From assembly GCA_945787295.1 (NCBI GenBank), contig CALZHQ010000017.1:1-43302 (forward strand): 43,302 nt of DNA, written 5' to 3'. Below are positions 1-9,772 of this stretch, one piece after another. Each line of letters starts with the position of its first letter. Position 1 is the first letter of the stretch. The position numbers and the translations under genes were made by a program. The DNA comes from an uncultured Desulfuromonadales bacterium. GTDB taxonomy: Bacteria; Desulfobacterota; Desulfuromonadia; Desulfuromonadales; Geopsychrobacteraceae. The notes beneath the pieces are model-generated. The model did not search any database. It saw only the letters and a program-made list of their open reading frames with translations, and had not been told where the DNA came from.

Positions 1-1
1 G

Positions 2-1471
2 AATTTTCCGATATTAAGTCTGCTGCTCTGGCTGCCGCTTGGCGGAACCCTGCTTTGCCTGCTGTTCCGCAAGTCTGCTGATGCCTGTCGCTGGCTGGCT
101 TTGCTGACCAGCCTCCTGGTGCTGGTGCTCAGTCTGATGGTCGCCTTTTCGGTCGATACCGGAACGGCCGGCTGGCTGCTCTACGAAGACTATGCCTGGA
201 TCGATACTTTCGGCATCCGCTACACCCTCGGAATGGATGGCATCTCCTTGTTGCTGGTGCTGCTGACGGCATTTCTGCAGGTGGTCGCGGTGCTGATTTC
301 CTGGCGGGTCGATTATCATCCGGCCTTCTTTTACGCCCTGATCCTGGTGCTCGGCACCGCAATCATCGGGGTGTTTCTCGCCCTCGACCTGGTACTATTC
401 TACCTGTTCTGGGAGCTGATGCTGATCCCGATGTTCGCCCTGATCGGTATCTGGGGACATGAGCGGCGGGTCTATGCCGCGGTGAAGTTCTTGCTCTTTA
501 CCCTGGCCGGCAGCCTGTTGATGCTGCTGGCGATGATCAGTCTCTACCTGCTGCATGGTGAGCAGACCGGGGTTTATACTTTTGCCCTGGAGGCGTTGAA
601 ACAGACTGAACTGACCTTCACGCAGGAGTTGATATTCTTCCTCTGTTTCATGGCCGCGTTTGCCGTCAAGGTGCCGCTGTTCCCCTTCCATGCCTGGTTG
701 CCCGATGCCCATGAACAGGCTCCCGGGGCCGGCTCGGTCGACCTGGCGGGCCTGTTGTTGAAAACCGGGGTTTACGGGATCATCCGCTTTGCCTTCCCGC
801 TGTTTCCGGTCGCCGCCGCCAAGTCGCTGCCGGTACTGGCGATCCTGGCCTTGATCGGACTCTTTTACGCCGCCGTGATTGCATATCTGCAGACCGATAT
901 CAAGCGACTGGTCGCCTATTCTTCGATTTCCCACTTAGGTTTCGTGATCCTCGGCCTTGCGGCCTGGAACCAGACTGCCTGGGAGGGGTCTATTCTGCTG
1001 ATGGTCAATCACGGCGTCACCAGCGGGGCGATGTTCGTGATGATTTCCTTGATCAGGCGTAGAACCGGCAGTTGTGAAATCTCCAAGCTCGGTGGCCTCT
1101 GGAAGAGCCAGCCGAACCTGTCGGCTTTTTTCCTGCTGTTTTCTTTCGCCTCGCTCGGTCTGCCGGGGTTGGCCAACTTCGCCGGGGAGATCTTGATCCT
1201 GGTCGGTGTTTTTTCCGCCCACCCGGTCTGGGGGGCGATCGCTGTCCTCGGAGTGCTGCTGGCGGCAGCCTACATGCTGCGCCTGGTTCAGCAAGTGATC
1301 TGGGGGCCCTGCTGCGAACCTTTTGAAAAGCATGACCTCTGGCCGCGGGAATGGGTTCTGCTGATTCCGCTGGCGATGCTGGTGATCGGGCTCGGCTGTT
1401 ATCCGCAGCCGCTGCTCGACTCACTACAAGAACCGGTGAAACAGATGCTGCAACAGGGAGGTCAGCCATGA
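2..1471 (+). CDS. nuoM: NADH-quinone oxidoreductase subunit M (5' truncated)
   Basis: Antiporter-like membrane subunit of respiratory complex I, which couples quinone reduction to proton translocation across the inner membrane. The frame is open from base 2, so the first residues lie outside the window; about 489 residues are present, close to the usual length of about 500. Many hydrophobic helices are visible, with the family motifs FWELMLIPMF (conserved Glu near base 413), FPFHAWLPDAHEQAP and LLLKTGVYG (conserved Lys), the charged residues of the proton path. Its TGA overlaps the nuoN ATG (ATGA), so the two are translationally coupled. NuoL and NuoN are related, but the motifs and the following nuoN fit NuoM best. 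Confidence 0.95.
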   Translation, partial: NFPILSLLLWLPLGGTLLCLLFRKSADACRWLALLTSLLVLVLSLMVAFSVDTGTAGWLLYEDYAWIDTFGIRYTLGMDGISLLLVLLTAFLQVVAVLISWRVDYHPAFFYALILVLGTAIIGVFLALDLVLFYLFWELMLIPMFALIGIWGHERRVYAAVKFLLFTLAGSLLMLLAMISLYLLHGEQTGVYTFALEALKQTELTFTQELIFFLCFMAAFAVKVPLFPFHAWLPDAHEQAPGAGSVDLAGLLLKTGVYGIIRFAFPLFPVAAAKSLPVLAILALIGLFYAAVIAYLQTDIKRLVAYSSISHLGFVILGLAAWNQTAWEGSILLMVNHGVTSGAMFVMISLIRRRTGSCEISKLGGLWKSQPNLSAFFLLFSFASLGLPGLANFAGEILILVGVFSAHPVWGAIAVLGVLLAAAYMLRLVQQVIWGPCCEPFEKHDLWPREWVLLIPLAMLVIGLGCYPQPLLDSLQEPVKQMLQQGGQP

Positions 1472-2883
1472 GTCTGCTGGAACTGCAAGCCCTGCTGCCG
1501 CAATTGATTATGGTCCTCGGCGCCTCGGTCATCCTGGTTCTGGGCGCCTGGTTCCGGCAGCGCCGTGTTTGGTTACTGGTCGGTATGAGCCTCTCCCTTG
1601 GCGCTGCCTTGGCGGCTGGCCTGCTGGAACCCCCGGTGACCGAGATTGCCGGCATGTACAGCACCTCTCTGTATGCGCGCTTCTGCACCATCGCCTGGAC
1701 CCTGGTGATCGCCGCAACCCTGCTGATTTCCTGTCGCTATGCAGATCTCCATCGCTATGGCGGTGGCGAATATGCCTCGCTGCTGTTGTTTGCCGGTGCC
1801 GGCATGAGTCTGCTGTCGGCAGCAACCTCGCTGGTTGGCCTGTTTTTGGCTTTGGAAGCCTTTACCCTGGTGCTTTATGTGCTGATCGCTTTTAACCGGG
1901 TTGATAACCGTGGGGCGGAAGCCGGGTTGAAATACCTGGTGTTCGGGGCTGTCGCAACCGGGTTTCTCGCTTTCGGGATCGCCATGATCTATACCGCAAC
2001 CGGTAGTTTCCATATGGCTGAGGCATTGGCCGGATTGCAGGTGGACGGGACCCTGACACCGCTCGGTCTGATCGGCTGGGCGCTGATGCTGGTAGCGATC
2101 GGTTTCAAAATCTCCCTGGTCCCGTTCCATTTCTGGACCCCGGATGTCTATCAGGGGGCACCGGCGCCGATCAGCGGGGTTCTGGCGACCGCTGCGAAAG
2201 GGGCTGTGCTGACCGCGTTTCTGCCCTTGCTGGCCGGACTGGGAGCTGCGGGTGTTGAAATCAAACAGGTCCTCTGGCTGCTGGCGATATTGACCATGCT
2301 GGTCGGGACCTTTTCCGCCTTGCCACAGACCAACCTGAAGCGGATGCTGGCCTATTCCTCAGTCACGCACATGGGCTACCTGTTGATCGCCCTGGTGGTC
2401 GGTGGGGCCGAAGGCGGCCAGGCGCTGCTGTTTTACCTGGTGGTTTATACCTTTGCCACTTTTGGGGCTTTTGGGGTCATCACCTCCTGGGCGCTGGAAA
2501 ATGAAGAAATTCAGGAATATGACGAGATCCGTGGGCTCGGCTATCTGCATCCGCGCCGATCTTCAGGGCTGGCGATCTTCCTGTTCTCGCTGGCCGGGGT
2601 GCCGCCACTGGCCGGGTTTTTCGGAAAATTCGGCATTTTCCACGCCGCCTTGCGCAGCGGCTACCTGGAATTGGCGGTTGTCGGCATCATTTGTTCGTTG
2701 ATTTCACTTTACTACTACCTGCGGCCAGTCATTGTTCTGTTCATGCAGGAACGGTCCGCGTGTCAGCTACGCTCCGGGTGCCGGGAAGAGTATATTCTGC
2801 TCGGCAGCTGTTGTGCCGCGGTTCTGGTACTCGGAGTCTATCCGGGCCCGCTGTTGGAGCTGCTGGCTCTCCTGTTGCCTTAG
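1468..2883 (+). CDS. nuoN: NADH-quinone oxidoreductase subunit N
   Basis: Last membrane antiporter-like subunit of complex I, 471 residues, the usual length. The ATG at 1468 is chosen because it overlaps the nuoM stop and follows GGGAGG; longer in-frame upstream starts lie within nuoM. Multiple membrane helices are present, with typical stretches such as VPFHFWTPDVYQGAP, LKRMLAYSSVTHMGY and LAGVPPLAGFFGKFGIF. The order nuoM-nuoN with no further complex I gene downstream marks the 3' end of a nuo operon. Confidence 0.96.
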   Translation: MSLLELQALLPQLIMVLGASVILVLGAWFRQRRVWLLVGMSLSLGAALAAGLLEPPVTEIAGMYSTSLYARFCTIAWTLVIAATLLISCRYADLHRYGGGEYASLLLFAGAGMSLLSAATSLVGLFLALEAFTLVLYVLIAFNRVDNRGAEAGLKYLVFGAVATGFLAFGIAMIYTATGSFHMAEALAGLQVDGTLTPLGLIGWALMLVAIGFKISLVPFHFWTPDVYQGAPAPISGVLATAAKGAVLTAFLPLLAGLGAAGVEIKQVLWLLAILTMLVGTFSALPQTNLKRMLAYSSVTHMGYLLIALVVGGAEGGQALLFYLVVYTFATFGAFGVITSWALENEEIQEYDEIRGLGYLHPRRSSGLAIFLFSLAGVPPLAGFFGKFGIFHAALRSGYLELAVVGIICSLISLYYYLRPVIVLFMQERSACQLRSGCREEYILLGSCCAAVLVLGVYPGPLLELLALLLP

Positions 2884-3333
2884 CGGCTCAGACTGTCCTT
2901 ACCGTCCAGATAAGACTGTCCCTGAACCAGGTCGAATGGAATAACGATCCGGTGACATCTTTTTAGCGAAGAGATGCTGTACCCCGTCCCGGTGACCGTT
3001 GTCGGGATGGTCAGGGTTACATCGATACCAGCAGCCCTCTTGATTGCAGTCCGCCTGCGACCATGCTGGAGAAGAAGTCCTGTGTTGCCTCGATCATCGT
3101 CTGCTCAAGTCCCATGTGACAATCCTTTGCCTGGCGATAACGTGTGCTTATGTTAGGGGGAGGTTTACTATACTGTTTGATCGGGAAACGGGGTTTTATC
3201 AATCAAAAGTCCTGATTGCGGTGTGCCAAACCCAAGAATTTCAAATCAGTGTCAATATTTTCGCATTCTTATGGTGTATTATGAATGAAGTAGAAATTGT
3301 CTGTACATCTACCTTCTGGAAAGGGGTCTGAAC
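2884..3333. other. intergenic region after nuoN; possible decayed ORF
   Basis: No convincing gene. On the minus strand around 3017-3112 a short frame reads MGLEQTMIEATQDFFSSMV and stops soon after; the neighbouring frame continues for about 50 codons (IDVTLTIPTTVTGTG). This could be a frameshifted remnant, perhaps of a CheX-like protein, but the resemblance is weak. The GST gene's ribosome-binding site (GGAAAGGGG) closes the region. Confidence 0.3.
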
Positions 3334-3957
3334 ATGTTCCAAGTCTACGGCATGCCGCGCACCCGTTCGACGCGGGTGATCTGGGCACTGGAAGAACTCG
3401 GTGCCGAATACAGTTTTCATCCGATCAATCTGGCCATAGGCGAAGGACAGTCAGCCGAATTTCTCAAGTTGAATCCTTCCGGCAAGGTTCCGGTATTGAT
3501 CGATGGCGATCTGCTGCTGACCGAATCAGCGGCGATCTGTACTTATCTGGGGGATAAGTATCCTGAGTCCGAACTGGTGCCACGCCCCGGAACGGCAGAA
3601 CGGGGAATTTATGACCAATGGAGCTATTTTGTCCTGACCGAGCTGGAGCAGCCGCTCTGGACGATCGGCAAGCACAAATTTGTTTTCCCTGAGGAGAAAA
3701 GAGTGCCGGCTATCATCGAAGTCGCACTTTGGGAGTTCCAGCAGGCCGCAGCAGTGTTGGCCAAGTATTTGGAAGGACGCGAATATCTGGTCGGAAATTC
3801 ATTCACCATGGCTGATATTCTTGCCGCCCACTCACTGCTTTGGGCGCGAGCGTACAAACAGCCGCATAACCAGGAAACTCTCGATTCATACGAACAACGC
3901 ATCAGCAGCCGGCCGGCTTTTGCCAACGCGCGTGAGCGAGAATCCGCAGGCAAATAG
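3334..3957 (+). CDS. Glutathione S-transferase family protein
   Basis: Soluble thioredoxin-fold transferase of the GST superfamily, 207 residues, the usual size. The N-terminal domain (about 1-80) starts FQVYGMPRTRSTRVIWALEE and contains the cis-Pro region GKVPVLIDGD and the ESAAICTYL motif that binds the gamma-glutamyl part of glutathione. The all-helical C-terminal domain (about 90-200) carries the SFTMADILAAHSLLWA motif with the N-capping Ser/Asp. GGAAAGGGG precedes the ATG. The CoA-binding gene follows 8 bases downstream, so the two are probably co-transcribed. The substrate cannot be told. Confidence 0.88.
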   Translation: MFQVYGMPRTRSTRVIWALEELGAEYSFHPINLAIGEGQSAEFLKLNPSGKVPVLIDGDLLLTESAAICTYLGDKYPESELVPRPGTAERGIYDQWSYFVLTELEQPLWTIGKHKFVFPEEKRVPAIIEVALWEFQQAAAVLAKYLEGREYLVGNSFTMADILAAHSLLWARAYKQPHNQETLDSYEQRISSRPAFANARERESAGK

Positions 3958-3965
3958 GGGGTGAA

Positions 3966-4370
3966 ATGACCACAAAAGAACAGATCGAAAAATTTCTCAC
4001 CTCACCGGTGATCGGTGTGGTTGGAGCATCGAATAATCGCGATAAATTCGGCAACAAGGTATTGCGTTGCTATCTGGAGCATAACCGTCAGGTCGTGCCG
4101 GTCCACCCGGCGCAAAAAGAGATCGAAGGGCTGGATTGTGTCGCTTCGGTCTCTGATCTGCCGGATCAGGCCAAGAGCATTTCAGTGATCACCCCGCCGC
4201 AGATTACCGAGAAAGTGGTCCAGCTGGCAGCGGAAAAGGGGATCGAAAATATCTGGATGCAGCCGGGCGCCCAGAGTGAAGCAGCGATCTGTTACTGTCA
4301 GGAAAAAGGGATCAATCTGATTGCCGATGGCACCTGTGTGCTGGTTGAATTGGGGTTTAGTGAGCATTAA
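3966..4370 (+). CDS. CoA-binding domain protein (YccU-like)
   Basis: Single-domain Rossmann-fold CoA-binding protein of the YccU type, 134 residues, full length for the family. The nucleotide-binding segment IGVVGASNNRDKFGNKVL lies at about 16-33, followed by VVPVHPAQKEIEGL, SVITPPQ and the C-terminal IWMQPGAQSE region typical of this family. It resembles the CoA-binding domain of succinyl-CoA synthetase alpha but lacks the catalytic domain. It sits 8 bases after the GST gene with a GGGGGTGAA ribosome-binding region. Cellular role is unknown for the family. Confidence 0.9.
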   Translation: MTTKEQIEKFLTSPVIGVVGASNNRDKFGNKVLRCYLEHNRQVVPVHPAQKEIEGLDCVASVSDLPDQAKSISVITPPQITEKVVQLAAEKGIENIWMQPGAQSEAAICYCQEKGINLIADGTCVLVELGFSEH

Positions 4371-4375
4371 TATGT

Positions 4376-4410
4376 ATCAGGCCTGATTCCTGAAAAGAAT
4401 CAGGCCTGAT
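4376..4410. terminator. perfect 14-bp hairpin (terminator-like)
   Basis: Arms ATCAGGCCTGATTC (4376-4389) and GAATCAGGCCTGAT (4397-4410) pair perfectly around a 7-nt loop, just after the CoA-binding gene. Each arm itself contains the palindrome ATCAGGCCTGAT. There is no clear T-run on either strand, so it may be a terminator of unusual form or an mRNA 3'-end stabiliser. Confidence 0.55.
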
Positions 4411-4699
4411 AAACTCTTGGTTAAACGTGACAATAGTGCATTGTTTGTTTATGTAAAAGGCTCTGTTCGTGAGAAAGGTTGACCACTAGCTAAATGCACT
4501 CCTGTTGCAAACAGCCCCGATCGCTCCGAAATCATTTTCAAAAGTAAATCCCTGATATTTGTCATGGCGGATCAGTGTGGTTTGTGTTCGCTGAAACAGG
4601 GCCCCATTCCAGCATGAGAGGCAAAACAGCCCAAAAGATTGGGATCTATAGGAATTAATCTGCGGCAAGACCAGCTTGCGAGATTCTCCGCTTTCCAAT
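4411..4699. other. intergenic region between convergent genes
   Basis: Spacer between the GST/CoA-binding pair and the minus-strand peptidase gene. A 70-codon minus-strand frame (4486-4698) begins with TTG without a ribosome-binding site and resembles nothing I recognise. No other structure seen. Confidence 0.4.
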
Positions 4700-5647
4700 T
4701 CATTGCATATTCTTGAGTCTGATTTCCTTTAAAGTTTGACGGAAAGTGCCAAGGAACGGGCCGCCAAGATCGACGGCGCGCTGAGCTGTGGCCGAGGCTT
4801 CTTGCAGTTTGCCCTGCTCTGCCAAAACATGGGCCAGGTTGTTAAAGGCCATACCGTTTTCTGGTTGAAGCAGAGCTGCCTGATGAAAGGCTTTGGCAGA
4901 GGCATCAAGCTCATGCAGGCTATAGCTGCTGTTCCCAAGGCCCATCCAGGCGGCAAAACTCTCATCCCACCTTTTCAGTGCTGTGACATAACCGGTTGCG
5001 GCGGCCTGCCACTGCCCGTTCTTTTCGAGGCCAGCAACGGCTGCAAGCCATTCTGTTTCTTTACCTCCCGCCGGCAGCCGCTCTGGCGGCAGGACCATAA
5101 GCCCCCAGTACTCACTCCGCCGCCAGATATTCATGAAAATCCGCGTGCTAAGAACCTCCCCGGCGGTGCGCCCTGAGTGGAGGATGACCTCTCCCTGTTG
5201 CTGATCGTAGCCAATAACCACGGCATAATGCCATTTCGGGTACCAGAAAAAACTGAGATTGACCAGAACCATAACCGGGTGGCCGGCCGAGATCTCTGCA
5301 AGCAGGGCCTCACTGCCGGTGAAGGGGTATGCGACCCGCCCATGTTTGCGGGCCGCACTCATCATAGCACTCTGTAGGCTTCCCTTGAGCTCGGGGCTAT
5401 AGACCTCGGCAGTGAGGTCGGAGGGCTGCAGGGCCGCCCCACTCCAGTTGAGAACCATGGCAAGAGCCGCCGGACCGCACTGCAATTCCTCCTGAGCAAA
5501 AAAAGGTACGTCCTTAACCATCGCTTTGGCCGGTCCCTCCGGCGTCTGCGGCATCCGCTCCGCCGGGAGAAGGGCGCAACTTTGCAGAAAAACGGGCAGC
5601 AGTAAAAACAACAGGCCGGCAATCAACCGACTGCCGACCTTCATCAT
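4700..5647 (-). CDS. PA2778-family C39-like cysteine peptidase with TPR, lipoprotein
   Basis: Predicted outer-envelope lipoprotein with a papain-like C39 domain and C-terminal tetratricopeptide repeats. From the chosen ATG at 5647 a signal peptide runs to a lipobox ending LQSC. The peptidase core contains VPFFAQEELQCGPAALAMVL (catalytic Cys), the block KWHYAVVIGYD (catalytic His) and a GEVILHSGR strand. The last 110 residues form TPR-like helices. An in-frame ATG at 5698 would overlap the upstream gene and put 17 polar residues before the signal peptide; neither start has a good ribosome-binding site. It pairs with the PA2779-family gene upstream, a known association. Substrate unknown. Confidence 0.82.
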   Translation of the reverse strand: MMKVGSRLIAGLLFLLLPVFLQSCALLPAERMPQTPEGPAKAMVKDVPFFAQEELQCGPAALAMVLNWSGAALQPSDLTAEVYSPELKGSLQSAMMSAARKHGRVAYPFTGSEALLAEISAGHPVMVLVNLSFFWYPKWHYAVVIGYDQQQGEVILHSGRTAGEVLSTRIFMNIWRRSEYWGLMVLPPERLPAGGKETEWLAAVAGLEKNGQWQAAATGYVTALKRWDESFAAWMGLGNSSYSLHELDASAKAFHQAALLQPENGMAFNNLAHVLAEQGKLQEASATAQRAVDLGGPFLGTFRQTLKEIRLKNMQ

Positions 5648-5666
5648 TCGTGATATAGACGTGTGC

Positions 5667-6074
5667 TTAGCGCTGGTGGTTAACAAAGTTGAAAACATGG
5701 GTAAAGCCGAGGATATCGGTTATCAACAGAACCACAAAGATGAAAACAGCAGCGCCAACGAGCGTACCGAGACCATCGCCACCGGCGGGCATCTGCTCCA
5801 TGGAATTGGCAATTTTCGTCAGTTCTGCACTGGAAAGACGACCCAGTCTTACTTGGGCTTCGGCAGTGTCAACACCGTGCTCCATCATAATCTGTTGCAC
5901 ATCTTCACGAGCCATAAAGGCAGCAACCCGTGCCCGGTTCATCGCCGCCTCCTGTTCGGCGATCACGGTGTTGGTATCGACCATCTGCGCCTGGGCTGTG
6001 TGCATGGAGAAATCAAGAAGAAGAAAGGAAAAAACCAAAAAGAAACACACCGGCTTTATCATTATCTTTAGCAT
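5667..6074 (-). CDS. PA2779-family small exported membrane protein
   Basis: About 135 residues: an N-terminal signal sequence (hydrophobic stretch ending in AQAQM), a helical middle with the pattern REDVQQIMMEHGVDTAEAQ, and one C-terminal membrane helix (GTLVGAAVFIFVVLLI). This layout fits the PA2779 family, which has no defined function but occurs beside PA2778-type peptidases, as here. ATG 6074 is preferred over TTG 6080 because AAGGAAA lies about 10 nt upstream. The peptidase gene follows 19 bases after its stop. Confidence 0.8.
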   Translation of the reverse strand: MLKIMIKPVCFFLVFSFLLLDFSMHTAQAQMVDTNTVIAEQEAAMNRARVAAFMAREDVQQIMMEHGVDTAEAQVRLGRLSSAELTKIANSMEQMPAGGDGLGTLVGAAVFIFVVLLITDILGFTHVFNFVNHQR

Positions 6075-6080
6075 AGACAA

Positions 6081-6616
6081 TTTTCCTTAATTGAGTAGTT
6101 GAGTAATAATTTTATCCCAAAATATAGTTGTCTTAATTTTAATCTCTAAAGGGGGGCTTGGCAACACGTCAATTTCTCTAACCGCCCGAATCCTGACTCT
6201 TCCCATAACCCCGAAGAAAGTTAGCTGAACCGACTGCAGGCTCGGGGAACCCTTCAGCCAGCACATCCTCGGCAACCGTGCTGGGCAAATAACGAACACC
6301 GGCAGAATTGATAAGGAGAAGGACGGCAAAAGTTGTATTCGAGACGTCAATGCTGCGGTTAAATCTGGAACGAGAAAACGGTCTGGTACCCGTAGTACGC
6401 TCTTGTGACCACGCTGCAGCTCTGAATAGGTCGGGTGTCAGGCAAAACGAAAAATGGCGCATATTCTTCACGGTGAGAAGGAACGGAATAAAGGCCAAGC
6501 ACTTGTCATCTCTCTTGTGACAGGGAGACAGAAGCCACCTGCCCGCTTGAGTCTCCACGTTCCAAATTGAAATCGAACTAAAGTTGTTCTCTACACAAAG
6601 GATCGCACCGCTGGCT
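6081..6616. other. 536-bp gap with no recognisable gene
   Basis: Lies between the SulP stop and the PA2779 start, all on the minus strand. Minus-strand frames of 60-90 codons exist (for example ending near 6178) but lack ribosome-binding sites and family motifs. An AT-rich stretch at about 6090-6150 could hold the promoter for the PA2779/PA2778 pair. I saw no hairpin terminator for the SulP gene. Confidence 0.4.
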
Positions 6617-8317
6617 TCAGGTTGATGGGATGTCATTGCTTGCCAGGGCAATGATTTCACAAGCCCGATGCAGGGACGCATCAATGCCATCAAACACATT
6701 TTCCACCCCGATTTCACGCAAAAAACCGGATCGCTCCATGGCGACCAGCGGCTGCGCATGCACTCCGGAGAGGACCAACTGGGTACCGTTTCGCCGGGCC
6801 CGGGACAGAACCGTCTCAAGCGCCTGCAAAGCGGTCGCATCGAGAGTCAGAGCATGGCGCATCCGCAGAATCAACACTTTTGGTGGCGAACTGATTTTAC
6901 CAAGGGCATTTTTAAACTTGTCGGCCGCACCGAAGAAAAACGGGCCGTTGATCTCGAACACCTCAACCCCGGGTGGAATCTCGCGATTACGCATACTGCC
7001 AGGGTCATCAAGGTCTTCCTCCTCATCGTCACGCATTTCACGGGTAATAAACCCGACCTGGGTGACATCGGCCATGCGTTGCATAAAGAGGAACGCCGCC
7101 AGCACCATGCCGACCTGTATGGCGACGGTTAAATCGATCAACACGGTCAGGCCAAAGGTTGAGAGCAGAACCAGAACATCTCCACGTGGACCATTGAGCA
7201 ATTTTATAAATAGATGCGCTTCACTCATATTCCAGGCGACGACAACCAGAATGCCAGCCAATGTCGGCATCGGAATCATTACCGCCCACTTACCGAAAAA
7301 CAGAAGAATCAGCAGCAAGGTCACGGCGTGCACAATCCCTGCAATCGGAGAACGGCCACCATTTTTGATATTTGTTGCCGTTCTGGCGATAGCACCCGTT
7401 GCCGGAATTCCACCAAAAAGCGGGACCACCAGATTGGCGACACCTTGGGCAACCAGTTCCATATTGCTGCGATGCCGCCCCTCGGTCATCCCGTCGGCAA
7501 CCACTGCTGACAATAACGATTCAATCCCGGCGAGTATTGCAATGGTCAGTGCCGGTGAAAATAATTGTGTCAGCCTGTCCCAACTTGGCAGGGGCGGCAG
7601 GTGGGGCATTGGCAGGGTGTTCGGAACCTCCCCGAAGCGGCTACCGATCGTTGCCACCGGCAGGTCGAAGAGAGAGACAATCACTGTTGTTGCCAGGATC
7701 GCTAGCAGTGATCCCGGAACTCGATGGGTCACCCGTGGCCAGAAATAAATGATCAGAATTGTGCCGATACCGATCAGGGCCGCCGGTATAGAAAAGCTTC
7801 CAAGTTGCTCACCATAAATGGCGATCTTTTCAAAAAACTTGGCTGGGAGCTGGTCGACTGACAGACCCAGCAGGTCACGAATTTGACCGATGAAAATGAT
7901 CAGGGCAATACCACTGGTAAAACCGACCGTGACCGGATAGGGGATGAATTTTATCACTCCTCCCAGGCGCGCCAGCCCCATAACGATTAACAGTCCCCCG
8001 GCCATCATGGTCGCAATTGCAAGGCCGTCATAACCGAACCGCTGGATAATATCGAAAACGATGACGATAAACGCCCCGGTCGGGCCACCGATCTGCACAC
8101 GACTGCCGCTGAGTGCGGAGATAATAAATCCCGCGACGATGGCAGTGAAAATACCCTGCTCGGGCTTCACCCCGGAGGCGATCCCGAAGGCAATGGCCAA
8201 TGGCAGAGCAACGATACCGACGATAATGCCGGCCAGCAGGTCGTTAAGAAATTTCTGGCGTGAGTAGCCTTCTTGAAAACTACTCCAGAGCTTTGGGACA
8301 AACAGAGAGCGGGACAT
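6617..8317 (-). CDS. SulP-family anion transporter with STAS domain
   Basis: Inner-membrane SulP/SLC26 transporter, 566 residues, full length. The membrane domain (about 20-420) carries family segments such as [41 protein letters not shown] and [21 protein letters not shown] cytoplasmic STAS domain follows (about 450-555), with [11 protein letters not shown] and [18 protein letters not shown], the segment around the usual phosphorylatable position. AAGGGG precedes the ATG. Members carry sulfate, bicarbonate or other anions; substrate cannot be assigned. Confidence 0.93.
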   Translation of the reverse strand: MSRSLFVPKLWSSFQEGYSRQKFLNDLLAGIIVGIVALPLAIAFGIASGVKPEQGIFTAIVAGFIISALSGSRVQIGGPTGAFIVIVFDIIQRFGYDGLAIATMMAGGLLIVMGLARLGGVIKFIPYPVTVGFTSGIALIIFIGQIRDLLGLSVDQLPAKFFEKIAIYGEQLGSFSIPAALIGIGTILIIYFWPRVTHRVPGSLLAILATTVIVSLFDLPVATIGSRFGEVPNTLPMPHLPPLPSWDRLTQLFSPALTIAILAGIESLLSAVVADGMTEGRHRSNMELVAQGVANLVVPLFGGIPATGAIARTATNIKNGGRSPIAGIVHAVTLLLILLFFGKWAVMIPMPTLAGILVVVAWNMSEAHLFIKLLNGPRGDVLVLLSTFGLTVLIDLTVAIQVGMVLAAFLFMQRMADVTQVGFITREMRDDEEEDLDDPGSMRNREIPPGVEVFEINGPFFFGAADKFKNALGKISSPPKVLILRMRHALTLDATALQALETVLSRARRNGTQLVLSGVHAQPLVAMERSGFLREIGVENVFDGIDASLHRACEIIALASNDIPST

Positions 8318-8737
8318 GCGCTACCCCTTTGGATCAGAGTCAACGATGTCCGTCGGCAGCGAGGGCGGTACGTCCAGGTGTCGGCGGATTGCCGGGCAGG
8401 GCCTACTGTGAAGGTCTTGTCCAACTACAAGAAAGAATAATCACTCTAAAAAGGCAGGAAATCAACAAAAAATATTCAAACTTTAGAATGTTATATTTCG
8501 CCAGTATTTTTATGTCTCTATGCATAAGCAGATGGATATTAATTCGTCCCCTTGTTCTGTCTTACAATAAGGGGGTCGCATAAATCCTGCTATTTGAAAC
8601 TGACCTGGTACGATTCGAATCAACTTTATTCGCTAACTGAGCGTATGTAAAAGGCCCAACCTGTAGGAGGTTGGGCCTAGTGTGTTGTGGTCATTCCGCT
8701 GGAAGAGCTTTTTTGATAGCCCTAAGCAGGCATAAGT
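8318..8737. other. 420-bp intergenic region
   Basis: Separates the SulP gene from the transglutaminase-like gene, both on the minus strand. It holds a terminator (8652-8678), an AT-rich stretch at about 8440-8530 suitable for the SulP promoter, and a weaker hairpin at 8548-8574 (CCCCTTGTT against AATAAGGGG, one mismatch). No gene seen. Confidence 0.5.
8652..8678 (-). terminator. intrinsic terminator of the transglutaminase-like gene
   Basis: Arms AGGCCCAACCT (8652-8662) and AGGTTGGGCCT (8668-8678) pair over 11 bp with a 5-nt loop. Read on the minus strand the stem is followed by TTTTAC. It lies about 60 bases past the stop of the minus-strand gene ending at 8738. Confidence 0.75.
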
Positions 8738-9772
8738 TCACTGCTCTGCTATCACTCTTGCCTGAGTCGCCTGCTGATTCCAGATGATTGTGTATTTGAA
8801 TGTTTCCGGCTCAAGCCAGTCGATCGTTTCGCCGCCAACTTGGGCAAATGGGTACATCAGGTAATTGATTGCCGGCCCCTGTTGCGGCGGATTTAATTGC
8901 AGATCGCGACCCTCACTAAGACGGATCCGGTACTGATCGACCCGCCCCCAGTAATAGTCCCTCAGTTCAGCAACCTTGGGGTCGTCCAGTTTCAGTTTCT
9001 GCTTCAGCATCGCTTTACGGACATCGGCCGGATCGACTGGTACCCAGCCATAGCCGGGCAGGAAAAATTCAGCCCAACAGTGTTGCCACTTGCTGACATC
9101 CTGGGCTGACTTTTTGCCAGTGCGGATACCGAGGATTTCTCGAGTCGGCACTCCCGCGGCCCGGGCGAGCGCAACATATATCGAGCTTATATCGGCACAT
9201 TTTCCACCGGGGCGTCGCAACAGGGAGGTTACATCGCCAAGACCGCAACCGCGGGTCTCCGGGTCTCTAAAAGTATTTTCCACGGTCCAATCGTAAATCG
9301 CGTGTGCTTTTTCCAGTATCCCGGTTTTCCCGGCGGTGATTTCATCGGCAAGTTTTTTGACGTCACCGGTCACCGGGCCGAGAGTTGTGGGGGCAAGATA
9401 CAGGGTATAATCACGTGGATCGTAAGCCGCTTCGGATTGAGGAAAGTCGCGTTTGACCTGCTCTTGCCGTTCCGCATCGAATGTCAGTGTTAAGTGGCGC
9501 TGCTCGGTTCCTTCGGACCATTCAACATAGAGCATTGGTGCACCGAAAGTTCGTTCCGTGTAGACGGCCGCTGCAGCGTAATTTCCTTCCCACTTGAGAT
9601 TGCTGATCAGTTGCTCTGTATCCGAAACCGGATATGGAATCCAAAGTTTTACTTCTTCATCCGCCGGGTGTTTTGATAGATCAAATGTCCAACTATAATT
9701 ACCGGTCTGGGTTGACGCAAACGCTGGTAGCGCGATCGCCAGCGATATAAGTAAGAGCAGCAAGCGTTTCAT
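8738..9772 (-). CDS. Exported transglutaminase-like domain protein
   Basis: 344 residues with a clear Sec signal peptide (MKRLLLLLISLAIALPAFAS), so it acts in the periplasm or outside. The transglutaminase-like core has the full triad: Cys192 in GGKCADISSIY, His231 in KWQHCWAEFF and Asp247 in WVPVDPAD. Bacterial members are mostly proteases or amidases rather than cross-linking enzymes. The upstream half (about 20-140) is a beta-rich domain often found before this core. It is monocistronic, with its own terminator; AGGCTAAC precedes the ATG. Confidence 0.88.
   Translation of the reverse strand: MKRLLLLLISLAIALPAFASTQTGNYSWTFDLSKHPADEEVKLWIPYPVSDTEQLISNLKWEGNYAAAAVYTERTFGAPMLYVEWSEGTEQRHLTLTFDAERQEQVKRDFPQSEAAYDPRDYTLYLAPTTLGPVTGDVKKLADEITAGKTGILEKAHAIYDWTVENTFRDPETRGCGLGDVTSLLRRPGGKCADISSIYVALARAAGVPTREILGIRTGKKSAQDVSKWQHCWAEFFLPGYGWVPVDPADVRKAMLKQKLKLDDPKVAELRDYYWGRVDQYRIRLSEGRDLQLNPPQQGPAINYLMYPFAQVGGETIDWLEPETFKYTIIWNQQATQARVIAEQ

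Noticed and set aside
6178..6840. 220-codon minus-strand ORF reaching into the SulP gene
   Set aside because: The first part is the SulP gene in another frame; the rest has no family motif or start signal.
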